Shown here piece after piece: positions 22,396-29,470 of a stretch of 36,759 bases of DNA. The stretch spans positions 1 to 36,759 of IMG/VR virus record IMGVR_UViG_3300009151_000181; one strand, given 5' to 3'. The stretch's first letter is position 1, and each line of letters opens with the position of its first letter. A program made the translations under genes and the position numbers. The notes under the pieces were generated by a model. That model was not told the DNA's origin. It ran no database searches and saw only the letters and a list, made by a program, of their open reading frames with translations. Source of the stretch: a virus.

Positions 22396-22595
22396 TGACA
22401 GAAGAAATGCAACGATGTGTGGGTAAAACTTACACATTTGAAGATGGCAATAGCATTACTGTTATACAAATCAAACGCCGTGATGAAGAACAACACTGGG
22501 TCACGTATTCTGTAAATACTGGTCCGGGTGTTCCTGCTAAATTTGTTTTAGAGTGGGAACAGTTTAAAGAACACTATATTCACCTGTTTCCATAA
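22392..22595 (+). CDS. Small unrecognised protein (67 aa)
   Basis: Begins in the ATGA overlap; a second ATG is at 22395. Beta-rich (GKTYTFEDGNSITVIQIKRR) with an aromatic C-terminus. No recognised family. Confidence 0.65.
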   Translation: MMTEEMQRCVGKTYTFEDGNSITVIQIKRRDEEQHWVTYSVNTGPGVPAKFVLEWEQFKEHYIHLFP

Positions 22596-22621
22596 TATGT
22601 AGATTAATAGGTTATAATTCA

Positions 22622-22629
22622 ACTAAATA
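22622..22629 (+). promoter_or_regulatory. Possible late promoter ACTAAATA, leaderless start
   Basis: ACTAAATA, two mismatches from TATAAATA. The predicted start at 22635 is 1 nt from the A of the ATG at 22634. A TATAAT at 22613-22618 lacks a good -35 box. Confidence 0.4.
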
Positions 22630-22633
22630 TTAG

Positions 22634-24295
22634 ATGCGCTTAAAATTTCTATCCTTCTCAAATCTCACTCTATTAGTAGCACTCTGTCTTAGTTCAGTGG
22701 CTGCCTGGTATAGTATCATCGGCTTAACCGCTATCTTTGCAGGTGCGGTTATCCCTGTTATCATTATGGGTACTATCCTCGAGATAGGAAAGATTACCAC
22801 AACTGTTTGGCTACGCAAGTACTGGGGTCGTTGTGGGTTCTTGCTTAAACTATACCTAGTACCTGCTGTGATTGCACTAGCATTATTAACTTCTATGGGC
22901 ATCTTTGGTTTCTTGTCAAAAGCACACATGGAACAAGGCATGATATCAGGTGATGTGCAAAGTAAAATTGCAATATATGATGAAAAAATCAAAACCGAAA
23001 AAGAGAATATTGAAGCAAACCGTAAGGCGCTTAAACAGATGGATGAGGGAGTGGATCAAGTATTGGGACGCTCAACAACAGAAACGGGTGCTGAAAAAGC
23101 TGTGGCTATGCGAAAAACCCAGCAGAAAGAACGTGCTAGACTTCAAAATGAAATACTACAGTCGCAAAAGTCTATCGCGGGACTTAGTGATGCACGTGCG
23201 CCTATTGCCGCCGAGGTACGTAAAGTTGAAGCAGAAGTTGGGCCAATTAAGTATATCGCGGCGTTAATCTACGGAGACAATGCTGACCAAAATATGTTGG
23301 AAGCGGCAGTACGTTGGGTTATTATACTATTGGTTATTGTATTTGATCCTCTTGCTATTGCATTAGTGTTAGCAGCCAACGCAAGTAAAGAATGGGATGA
23401 GGAGGGTGACAGCCCTCTAGGGGATAAAACACCATTGACCCCCGCTGTCACAGAACCTGCATATGAGCCTGATGATGGTCCTATTAACGAAGAAGCATTA
23501 GAGGCACTACGTGAACGTGCAAAAGAAGAACTACCGAGCGGTAAAATAATTACTAAATCAGAGTTATTCCCGTCAGACCCTACTATAAATTGTTACAAAT
23601 GTGGTACTGAATTAATAAATGCTCCTGGTATAGGTCTTTTCTGTCCTAATAAAAAATGTGAGGTGTTAGATAGCGTAGACAATTCTAATATAACATGGGA
23701 ATATATCTCACCTGCATCAGTGAACGTTGAACCAGAAAAGTCTATATTAGAACAACATCCATACTTAACTAAAGGTTTTGACCATTTTGAAAATTTAAAG
23801 CCAATGGTATATAAACCAGAAGCAGAAGCCGAACCAACCGCAGATACTGAAACTAAAATTGATGACGTAACTAGCATGGAAGTAAAACAAGATTTACCCT
23901 TTACTGAATTACCGGGTGGATATGTATCATATGAGGGCAAACATATACAGCGAGATGCTTTATTCAGTCAGCATCCAGAATTTTTAAAATTATCGGCTGA
24001 TGCAAGCCAACCAGTTAATAGTAGTTTTGGAACTAAGTTCCCTGACATTGCTAATAAAGGTGATGTCTTTACCAGAGTAGATGTATTGCCTAATAAAGTA
24101 TTTAAATATGATAGCAGAAATTGGATTGAGATTAGTAAAGAAACATCCAACACATACCTTTACAATACCAAATACCTTGATTACCTTGTGGAAATGATTG
24201 GTAAAGGTGAATATGATCCTGAATTACTATCAGACAATGAACGTGCTCAAATTGAAGACCATATTAAACTCAACAAACTTAACCAAAGTCATTGA
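22634..24295 (+). CDS. Conserved T4-like phage membrane protein with coiled coil and zinc ribbon
   Basis: 553 aa. Four membrane segments at about 11-30, 31-52, 70-93 and 226-248, with a long coiled coil between the third and fourth (108-205). The motifs VIIMGTILEIGKITTTVWL, TSMGIFGFLSKAH and VGPIKYIAALIYG are ones I recognise from a membrane protein widespread in T4-like cyanophages and pelagiphages; its role is unknown. After the last span come a zinc-ribbon-like C-x2-C / C-x4-C (C320, C323, C337, C342) and a C-terminal module (DVLPNKVFKYDSRNWIEI, GEYDPELLSDNERAQIE) that recurs in other phage proteins. Located in the host inner membrane. Confidence 0.82.
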   Translation: MRLKFLSFSNLTLLVALCLSSVAAWYSIIGLTAIFAGAVIPVIIMGTILEIGKITTTVWLRKYWGRCGFLLKLYLVPAVIALALLTSMGIFGFLSKAHMEQGMISGDVQSKIAIYDEKIKTEKENIEANRKALKQMDEGVDQVLGRSTTETGAEKAVAMRKTQQKERARLQNEILQSQKSIAGLSDARAPIAAEVRKVEAEVGPIKYIAALIYGDNADQNMLEAAVRWVIILLVIVFDPLAIALVLAANASKEWDEEGDSPLGDKTPLTPAVTEPAYEPDDGPINEEALEALRERAKEELPSGKIITKSELFPSDPTINCYKCGTELINAPGIGLFCPNKKCEVLDSVDNSNITWEYISPASVNVEPEKSILEQHPYLTKGFDHFENLKPMVYKPEAEAEPTADTETKIDDVTSMEVKQDLPFTELPGGYVSYEGKHIQRDALFSQHPEFLKLSADASQPVNSSFGTKFPDIANKGDVFTRVDVLPNKVFKYDSRNWIEISKETSNTYLYNTKYLDYLVEMIGKGEYDPELLSDNERAQIEDHIKLNKLNQSH

Positions 24296-24320
24296 CAACT
24301 AGTTACATTTAGTGTATAAT
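24292..24320 (+). promoter_or_regulatory. Sigma70-type promoter for the lipoprotein pair
   Basis: TTGACA (24292-24297), 17 bp, TATAAT (24315-24320). The GTGTATAATA context matches other early promoters here. It overlaps the preceding stop codon. Start near 24327, with ACGGAG before the ATG. Confidence 0.8.
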
Positions 24321-24351
24321 AACTCTATCTGTAACTACAAACGGAGTATAT

Positions 24352-25020
24352 ATGAAACTCAAACTTTTAGCAATCTCAGTAGCACTAGTGTTAGCTGGGT
24401 GTTCATCAACTAGCAAAAATGCAAGTGTAGAGTCTGCGCCCATTACTGCTATAAATTCACAAAAACTTACCTCTAGTTTTAAACGACAAGGCATCAAAAT
24501 TGAATGGTCTTGTTCATGGGGTACAGGCATGTTTGGGTTGACTGATGCACTATGCGTCAAGGGTGAAATTCAATCTATTGAAGTAACTGGATATGCAAAT
24601 AGCTTTGGCAATAGTGAAGCATTGCGTGAACGAGCATTTATTGCCGCAGAGATGGATGCCAAAGCACGATTGATTCGGTTTATGAATGAGGGCGTTGGCT
24701 CTAATAATTTTGCTAATACTGTCACAAAGAACGTGGAAAAAGCACAAGACCGCATTAAGAATCGTATTAGTGCTGATGAAGCAGTTGAAATGAGCGATAC
24801 TGATGCAGGCAAAGACACAAACTTTGCTGTACGTGAAAATACAAACGAGGTTGTTCGTACATTAAGTGAGAGCATTCGTAACAACGCTGAAGGTAAACTA
24901 CGCGGTGCTTTGCTTAAAGATGCTGAAATTGTAGATAGACAAACTGTTAAGGCAGTTATTCGTTGGGATCATAATACTGAACGTGCCGCGATGTATATGC
25001 GTAAGCGTTTTGGTAACTGA
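24352..25020 (+). CDS. Phage-encoded lipoprotein (LPP20-like pattern)
   Basis: 222 aa. Residues 1-17 are a lipoprotein signal with lipobox LAGC (Cys17), so it should be lipid-anchored, probably in the outer membrane since Ser-Ser follows the Cys. The body has EVTGYANSFGNSEALRERAF, then AAEMDAKARLIRFMNE, an alpha/beta repeat pattern like LPP20/FlgT-N proteins. Two Cys residues (WSCSWG and ALCVKG) could form a disulfide. It overlaps the next gene by one base. A role in envelope remodelling or superinfection exclusion is inferred from location only. Confidence 0.78.
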   Translation: MKLKLLAISVALVLAGCSSTSKNASVESAPITAINSQKLTSSFKRQGIKIEWSCSWGTGMFGLTDALCVKGEIQSIEVTGYANSFGNSEALRERAFIAAEMDAKARLIRFMNEGVGSNNFANTVTKNVEKAQDRIKNRISADEAVEMSDTDAGKDTNFAVRENTNEVVRTLSESIRNNAEGKLRGALLKDAEIVDRQTVKAVIRWDHNTERAAMYMRKRFGN

Positions 25021-25991
25021 TGAAATACCTAGTAGTACTACTAAGTTTTATTTGCAATATTGTTTTAGCACAGCCAATTCGTGTAGAAGGTATTGGTAGT
25101 ACACTACAACAGGCTAAAGATAACGCATTTAAAACTGCGGTAGAATTGCAAATCGGTTTTGTTCTAGTCAATGAACTAGAATCAAAAGACAACAATCTTA
25201 TACGCAATTACATTATAAATTATAGTGCGGGATATGTTGATAGTTATAAAATTATCACCACAAACTCATATGATGATAAGGTAATTATCATTGTTGATGT
25301 TTTGGTATCATCTAGTAAAATTGCAAATAGAATTTTAGGTACTAGTACTAATCCTAAACTGTTTGACAATCAAACACAAAATACACGATATGAAACTTAT
25401 ATCCAATCAAAGATCAACGGAGATAAGTTGTTACACAGTGTACTAAATGATTATCCACGTAAGGCATTTATAGTACAACAAGGTCAACATAAGTTTGGTG
25501 TAGATACAAATCGTAATCCTTTTATTGAAATAGGATTTGTATTTCATTGGAATTATAATTATATTGAATCATTAAATGAAGCACTATCTTTGTTAGAAGA
25601 TGGTAGTAACGGATTGTTTAAAACAAGCCCGGGCAATGTGATAGTTATGGCCAAAGATCCAAAAGATTATGTCTTTGGAAAAAAGAATCATTATAAATTT
25701 AATGATGTATTGACAATGCATACCATTATTGATAGATTTAACAATCACATGCCTAATATACAATTGGTCATATACAATCAGAATAATACAGTTTTTTATA
25801 AACAATGCTACACACCAGAGTCATTTACAGGTAGAAAGCCTGGATTATATTCTATAGGGGATACCCTTATACTCTATGGTAATCAAACAGAAAACAATAT
25901 AATAAGAATTCATCTATCAAACATCGGGGATGCATTGAAATTTATAGAACGAATTGGACTTAGTGTTGCCGATCACGAAAGTTGTAAGTGA
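25020..25991 (+). CDS. Secreted FlgT-N-like protein
   Basis: 323 aa. Sec signal at 1-17 (cleavage after VLA-Q is plausible). Residues 20-60, IRVEGIGSTLQQAKDNAFKT then AVELQIG, match the FlgT N-terminal/LPP20 pattern V-x-G-x-G-x-x-x-x-x-A-x-x-x-A-x-x-x-A, found in periplasmic flagellar and outer-membrane proteins. The rest (about 110-323) is unrecognised, with Cys pairs late in the chain (QCYTPE, ESCK). It is translationally coupled to the lipoprotein (TGATG), so the two probably act together in the periplasm. Confidence 0.72.
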   Translation: MKYLVVLLSFICNIVLAQPIRVEGIGSTLQQAKDNAFKTAVELQIGFVLVNELESKDNNLIRNYIINYSAGYVDSYKIITTNSYDDKVIIIVDVLVSSSKIANRILGTSTNPKLFDNQTQNTRYETYIQSKINGDKLLHSVLNDYPRKAFIVQQGQHKFGVDTNRNPFIEIGFVFHWNYNYIESLNEALSLLEDGSNGLFKTSPGNVIVMAKDPKDYVFGKKNHYKFNDVLTMHTIIDRFNNHMPNIQLVIYNQNNTVFYKQCYTPESFTGRKPGLYSIGDTLILYGNQTENNIIRIHLSNIGDALKFIERIGLSVADHESCK

Positions 25992-26015
25992 ATAATAAAA
26001 CAGATAAGTAAAACT

Positions 26016-27218
26016 ATGTCAACAGAAACAAAACTAAACCATTGCACATTTTGTGGTGCCCATAAAGAAAAAGTTAAAAAACTCATTGTCAGTGAAGAGG
26101 TGGCAATTTGCAGTGATTGCGTAGACCTATGCAATAAATTGATGATGGATGATAGCCATGAAAAAATAGAACCAACGGAACACAATGTATCCTACGATCC
26201 AGAGTCTATCAAAGAATTTTTAGACCAACACATCATAGGACAAGATAGTGCTAAGGGTGTGTTAAGTGTAGCAATTGCTAACCACTATAAACGAATCAAC
26301 AAGCCACCAAAAGATTTAGAAATCTCTAAGGGTAATGTTTTGTTAGTAGGACCCACTGGATCAGGTAAAACATTGCTTGCTAAAACAGTAGCAAAATACT
26401 TAGAAGTCCCCTTTATTATAGCAGATGCTACAAGTATTACTGAAGCAGGTTATGTAGGTGATGATGTTGAATCAATGATTAGTATGCTAGTCAATGCCGC
26501 CGGCGGCGATCCTAGACTAGCAGAACGCGGTATTGTGTTTGTTGATGAGATTGACAAGATTGCTCGCAGAGGTGAGTCAGCAAGTGTTACACGTGATGTA
26601 TCCGGTGAGGGTGTGCAACAAGCATTACTTAAATTAGTTGAAGGTACTATATGTCGTATTCCAGCAAGTGGTGGACGCAAACACCCCGGTGGTGATATGC
26701 TTGAGATTAATACAAAAGACATTCTGTTTATTGCAGGTGGTGCGTTTGTAGGATTAAAAGAAATTATCAACAACCGCGAGAATGGAACAAGTATTGGCTT
26801 TGGTGCAGAGATTAAAGATAATCGCAAAGAGTCAGAATTGACAAATGTGTCGCCTGATGACTTAGTTAAATTTGGAATGATTCCTGAGTTTATTGGTCGT
26901 TTTACTACTACAGTAAGTGTGAGTGATTTAAATAAAGAAGAATTGATTAAGGTTCTTAAGGAAGTTAAGAACAACTATATCGACCAATACAAATATTTGC
27001 TCAGTTTAGACAACATTGCAATAGACTTTAATGAAGATGCATTGGATCAACTAGCAGAGAATTGCTTAAAATTAAAGACAGGTGCTCGTGGATTACATAC
27101 TGAAATTGAACGCACATTAATGCCACATATGTTTAACACTAAAAAGTACCGTGAAAACAATGTTACCGAGATAAATATAGACAGAGATTTAGTTTTGGAG
27201 CCAAAATCATTAGCATGA
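26016..27218 (+). CDS. clpX: ClpX, ATPase subunit of the ClpXP protease
   Basis: 400 aa (E. coli 424). Complete by motif: C4 zinc domain (C10, C13, C32, C35), Walker A GPTGSGKT (112-119), pore loop GYVG (145-148), Walker B VFVDEIDK (174-181), RKH loop (221-223), IGF loop for docking on ClpP (260-262), sensor region GARGLHTEIE. It should unfold tagged substrates and feed ClpP. The phage also encodes ClpP (31486), ClpS (28054) and Hsp20 (27539). GATAAGTA at 26003-26010 has the same distance to the ATG as the leaderless late promoters, but it is a weaker match. Its stop overlaps the bS21 start. Confidence 0.96.
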   Translation: MSTETKLNHCTFCGAHKEKVKKLIVSEEVAICSDCVDLCNKLMMDDSHEKIEPTEHNVSYDPESIKEFLDQHIIGQDSAKGVLSVAIANHYKRINKPPKDLEISKGNVLLVGPTGSGKTLLAKTVAKYLEVPFIIADATSITEAGYVGDDVESMISMLVNAAGGDPRLAERGIVFVDEIDKIARRGESASVTRDVSGEGVQQALLKLVEGTICRIPASGGRKHPGGDMLEINTKDILFIAGGAFVGLKEIINNRENGTSIGFGAEIKDNRKESELTNVSPDDLVKFGMIPEFIGRFTTTVSVSDLNKEELIKVLKEVKNNYIDQYKYLLSLDNIAIDFNEDALDQLAENCLKLKTGARGLHTEIERTLMPHMFNTKKYRENNVTEINIDRDLVLEPKSLA

Positions 27219-27430
27219 GTGGAAGAAAAGTATTAGTGCAAGACGGCAACACAGAAAAAGCATTACGGAAATTCAAAAAGAAGATTACTGATTCTGGGTT
27301 ACTGCAGGAAGTTAGGGATAGACAAGAATTTGTCAAGCCCACTATCCGTCGTAAACTTGCAAAAAGTCAGGCAAAAAGACGCTGGCAGAAATACTTGCGT
27401 GACCAGAGTCTTCCTAAGAAAGAATTTTAA
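27215..27430 (+). CDS. rpsU: Ribosomal protein bS21
   Basis: 71 aa, the normal bS21 length. The pattern fits: EKALRKFKKKITDSGLLQEV, then DRQEFVKPTIRRKLAKSQAK with a basic C-terminal helix ending SLPKKEF. Betaproteobacterial bS21 proteins end in a similar QLPKK-x-Y (from memory), pointing to the host group. bS21 sits near the anti-Shine-Dalgarno end of 16S rRNA and affects mRNA selection at initiation. Phage copies have been reported in pelagiphage and large metagenomic phages. The ATGA overlap with clpX means the two are co-translated. It may replace host bS21 and bias ribosomes toward phage messages; this is inference. Confidence 0.9.
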   Translation: MSGRKVLVQDGNTEKALRKFKKKITDSGLLQEVRDRQEFVKPTIRRKLAKSQAKRRWQKYLRDQSLPKKEF

Positions 27431-27468
27431 GTTCCAAAATAGTAGATTTTTTACGTGTTTTTAGTTAT

Positions 27469-27476
27469 AATAAATA
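27469..27476 (+). promoter_or_regulatory. Late promoter AATAAATA for hsp20
   Basis: AATAAATACG. The predicted start near 27482 gives a 57-nt leader that opens with a hairpin and ends in AGGAG before the ATG. Confidence 0.6.
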
Positions 27477-27481
27477 CGTGT

Positions 27482-27505
27482 GTAGATGCTCATGGTGAGG
27501 TCTAC
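27482..27505 (+). other. Leader hairpin of hsp20
   Basis: GTAGA / TCTAC outer stem and CTCA / TGAG inner stem with a 3-nt loop, at the very start of the predicted late transcript. It does not cover the ribosome-binding site at about 27528, so a thermometer is not indicated; 5' protection is more likely. Confidence 0.4.
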
Positions 27506-27538
27506 TTATACAGTCATCTTGCTTAATAGGAGAAAAAT

Positions 27539-27988
27539 ATGACAAAAACTTTAACCCTTCGTTCCCTCGACATTCCACAACTTCACAAATTTGGCATCGG
27601 TTTTGATAACATGTTTGATGAAATTTTACGTGTGAATGCACAACAATCCAACAACAACTATCCACCATATAACATCGTTCAAATTAATGAAGATGAATAT
27701 ACGATTAGTATTGCTGTTGCAGGCTTCAGCCAAGACGAGCTATCTATTACTAAAGAGAAAAATATCTTAGTAATTGAGGGCAAACATGCTGATACTATTG
27801 AGGAAGAAGAAATTAACTATCTACATAAAGGTATTAGCGAACGCAATTTCCGTCGTGAGTTTCGACTTGCCGAACATGTGGTGGGAATCTATTCTACATT
27901 AGAATTGGGTATTCTAAACATTCATTTAAAACGTGAGGTTCCTGAAGAACAAAAACCCATGACTATTGCTATTAATTACATTAAGTAA
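27539..27988 (+). CDS. Hsp20 small heat-shock protein (IbpA-like)
   Basis: 149 aa. N-terminal arm with IGFDNMFDEIL, alpha-crystallin domain from YPPYNIVQINEDEYTISIAV through GFSQDELSI and LVIEGKH to the conserved GILNIHLKREVPEE, then an extension ending with I-A-I, the I-x-I type anchor. These holdases bind unfolding proteins and pass them to ATP-dependent chaperones. In T4-like phages Hsp20 is recurrent and may aid capsid assembly. It lies between bS21 and ClpS under its own late promoter. AGGAG precedes the start. Confidence 0.93.
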   Translation: MTKTLTLRSLDIPQLHKFGIGFDNMFDEILRVNAQQSNNNYPPYNIVQINEDEYTISIAVAGFSQDELSITKEKNILVIEGKHADTIEEEEINYLHKGISERNFRREFRLAEHVVGIYSTLELGILNIHLKREVPEEQKPMTIAINYIK

Positions 27989-28002
27989 TATAATAGAAGT
28001 TA

Positions 28003-28010
28003 GTTAAATA
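28003..28010 (+). promoter_or_regulatory. Possible late promoter GTTAAATA for clpS
   Basis: GTTAAATAC, two mismatches from TATAAATA. The predicted start at 28016 lies inside the hairpin at 28014-28035, so the fit is imperfect. Confidence 0.35.
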
Positions 28011-28013
28011 CAA

Positions 28014-28035
28014 GTGTGCGGGGTAACTCGCACAC
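28014..28035 (+). terminator. Hairpin between hsp20 and clpS
   Basis: GTGTGCG / CGCACAC perfect 7-bp stem with loop GGGTAACT, followed by ATTTAAAAAAG. Either an inefficient hsp20 terminator or a leader structure of clpS, as there is no real T run. Confidence 0.45.
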
Positions 28036-28053
28036 ATTTAAAAAAGAAAAATT

Positions 28054-28359
28054 ATGTCCAAATCAGATACAAAAGTCAAGATTAAACCAATAGTTAACTT
28101 GGTAGAACCTCCTCTTTATAAAATCATTTATATCAATGACACGGTTACAAGCATGAACTTTGTGGTTAACAGCCTGATTGGCTATTTTAATTACAATGAA
28201 GATACAGCTACTTCATTGACTCACAATATACATAACGAGGGTAGTGCAGTCGTTGCAGTTCTTCCATATGAAATTGCTGAACAAAAGGGAATTGAGGTTA
28301 CACTAGATGCACGAAGCCAAGGATTTCCACTACAAGTCAAAGTAGAAGCAGAGGCTTAA
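28054..28359 (+). CDS. clpS: ClpS, N-degron adaptor
   Basis: 101 aa (E. coli 106). PPLYKIIYINDTVTSMNFVV is the ClpS core start. The Asn-Asp pair that holds the substrate alpha-amino group is kept (IND), as are the Thr and Met of the pocket (TSM) and the pocket His in NIHNEGSAVV. The end QGFPLQVKVE matches H/F-P-L-x-x. Thus N-degron recognition should be intact. ClpS usually delivers N-degron substrates to ClpA, and no ClpA is encoded here, so it must use the host ClpA (also blocking other ClpA substrates) or work in an unusual way with the phage ClpX. Its stop shares TTAA with the convergent gene. Confidence 0.92.
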   Translation: MSKSDTKVKIKPIVNLVEPPLYKIIYINDTVTSMNFVVNSLIGYFNYNEDTATSLTHNIHNEGSAVVAVLPYEIAEQKGIEVTLDARSQGFPLQVKVEAEA

Positions 28360-29057
28360 ACCTCTATATCTATTCGTTTGGGCCAATAAGGTTCTTTACC
28401 AAAACAAGAATTGTTGACATAATTAATATTATCTATTGTTGTGTCAACACTCTTATCATAACTCCCGTATACCCAATTACTTACTTTGCTTTCAGTATCG
28501 CTAAGTAGTGTATCTTTTAGCGCAAAATATTCTGTTATATTATGCGGTTCTTCTCCAAAAAATAATTCTGGACTTGGGGCTGAATGTGTTACTACTAAAA
28601 TCTTTTTCACATCCAAATGTAGTTGAAGTTTTGCTAAACTAAGTCCTAAATACTGAATATCTTCTAGGTGCTGGGCATGTAGATGCATTTTTTCTAAGTC
28701 TGAAGTTAATTCTATCTTATTTACATACCATCCATTACAACCTAGTATTGCAACACCATTAATGATAACCACATATTTATGCAGGAAAGAAACTTTAGGG
28801 ATAGTTTTGCACAATCTAGTTAATTCATCATTTCGGTGTTTTACAAAGTGCATAGATTCGTATTCAGACGATCCTGCAATGTAGAACACACCTTGATAGA
28901 ATCTACTAAGATGAAGTAGCGTTTGATGTATGATCCTCAATTCGTTGCTGATATTGCCGGCTATCACTAGATATAAACTGGTAGCCTTACCTTCCCAATC
29001 AAAGTGGTCCTCAGCGTCCAAATTAAGGTCGCTGATTACATCAAACCCTATATTCAT
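28356..29057 (-). CDS. Metallophosphoesterase-fold protein lacking its metal ligands
   Basis: 233 aa. The order of motifs follows the calcineurin-like phosphoesterase family, but the ligands are replaced: D10-L-N12 (usual D-x-H), AGN at 33-35 (usual G-D), AGSSE at 61-65 (usual GNHE), THSAP with H158 kept, and GSYD at 198-201 (usual GHxH). The closing region NNSCFGKEPYWPKRIDIEV also follows the usual ending. At least five metal or catalytic positions are lost, so hydrolysis is unlikely. A ligand-binding or virion structural role is inferred. It is the second gene of a minus-strand pair with the membrane protein at 29057 (one-base overlap). Confidence 0.75.
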   Translation of the reverse strand: MNIGFDVISDLNLDAEDHFDWEGKATSLYLVIAGNISNELRIIHQTLLHLSRFYQGVFYIAGSSEYESMHFVKHRNDELTRLCKTIPKVSFLHKYVVIINGVAILGCNGWYVNKIELTSDLEKMHLHAQHLEDIQYLGLSLAKLQLHLDVKKILVVTHSAPSPELFFGEEPHNITEYFALKDTLLSDTESKVSNWVYGSYDKSVDTTIDNINYVNNSCFGKEPYWPKRIDIEV

Positions 29058-29371
29058 TAAGCTTGTGGCTTAGCTTTTGGCTTAGCCGGAGCTTTTGCTT
29101 TAGCCGGAGCTTTTGCTTTAGCCGGAGCTTTTGCTTTAGCTGAAGTTTTTGTAGCTATTGTGGCTTCTGTTCCCAATGGGATCACTTCTACTACAGGAGC
29201 AACTTCTTCCACTTTTACAGGCTCAGCGACTACGGGTGTTGTTGAAACAGGTAATTCAACTTTGTACGGAACTTCTTCAATTGTTGATTCTGCTTGTTTA
29301 CGTTTTTGATTAACGCTATAGATCCAATAACCTACTAAACCTAAAATGATTGCTACTAAAATAATTTCCAT
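29057..29371 (-). CDS. Membrane-anchored protein with AKAP repeats
   Basis: 104 aa. Residues 2-20 form one membrane segment (EIILVAIILGLVGYWIYSV), followed by a Pro/Val/Glu-rich linker and a basic tail with three KAKAPA repeats encoded by 18-bp tandem DNA repeats (29084-29143). The predicted topology puts a long extended tail off the membrane, in a TonB-like or spacer style. AGGAG precedes the start. Function unknown. It lies upstream of and overlaps the dead phosphoesterase, suggesting a shared role. Confidence 0.75.
   Translation of the reverse strand: MEIILVAIILGLVGYWIYSVNQKRKQAESTIEEVPYKVELPVSTTPVVAEPVKVEEVAPVVEVIPLGTEATIATKTSAKAKAPAKAKAPAKAKAPAKPKAKPQA
29084..29143. repeat. 18-bp tandem repeat, about 3.3 copies
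   Basis: Unit AGCCGGAGCTTTTGCTTT starts at 29084, 29102 and 29120, with a decayed fourth start at 29138. It encodes the AKAP repeats of the membrane protein on the minus strand. Copy number may vary between strains by slippage. Confidence 0.85.
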
Positions 29372-29389
29372 TTTTATCTCCTAAACATA

Positions 29390-29397
29390 TATTTAAT
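29390..29397 (-). promoter_or_regulatory. Possible late promoter ATTAAATA for the minus-strand pair
   Basis: Minus-strand ATTAAATA. The predicted start near 29384 leaves a 13-nt leader containing AGGAG before the ATG at 29371. Confidence 0.4.
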
Positions 29398-29458
29398 CGG
29401 GTAAGATACCTAAAGTTTTTTTCCTGAAAAGTGTGTAGTTTCCATAATAACAATGTAT

Positions 29459-29466
29459 CATAAATA
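29459..29466 (+). promoter_or_regulatory. Late promoter CATAAATA, leaderless start
   Basis: CATAAATAC. The predicted start at 29472 is 1 nt from the A of the ATG at 29471. No ribosome-binding site. Confidence 0.6.
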
Positions 29467-29470
29467 CATG

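Noticed and set aside
22630-22992. Minus-strand frame opposite the membrane protein start
   Set aside because: Shadow of the hydrophobic N-terminus of the real gene; no start signals.
26450-26974. 174-codon minus-strand frame inside clpX
   Set aside because: Antisense shadow of a clearly conserved gene; Ser/Leu-rich translation with no recognisable pattern.
27482-27538. RNA thermometer in the hsp20 leader
   Set aside because: The clear hairpin is at the 5' end and leaves the AGGAG site unpaired; no convincing pairing of the ribosome-binding site was found.
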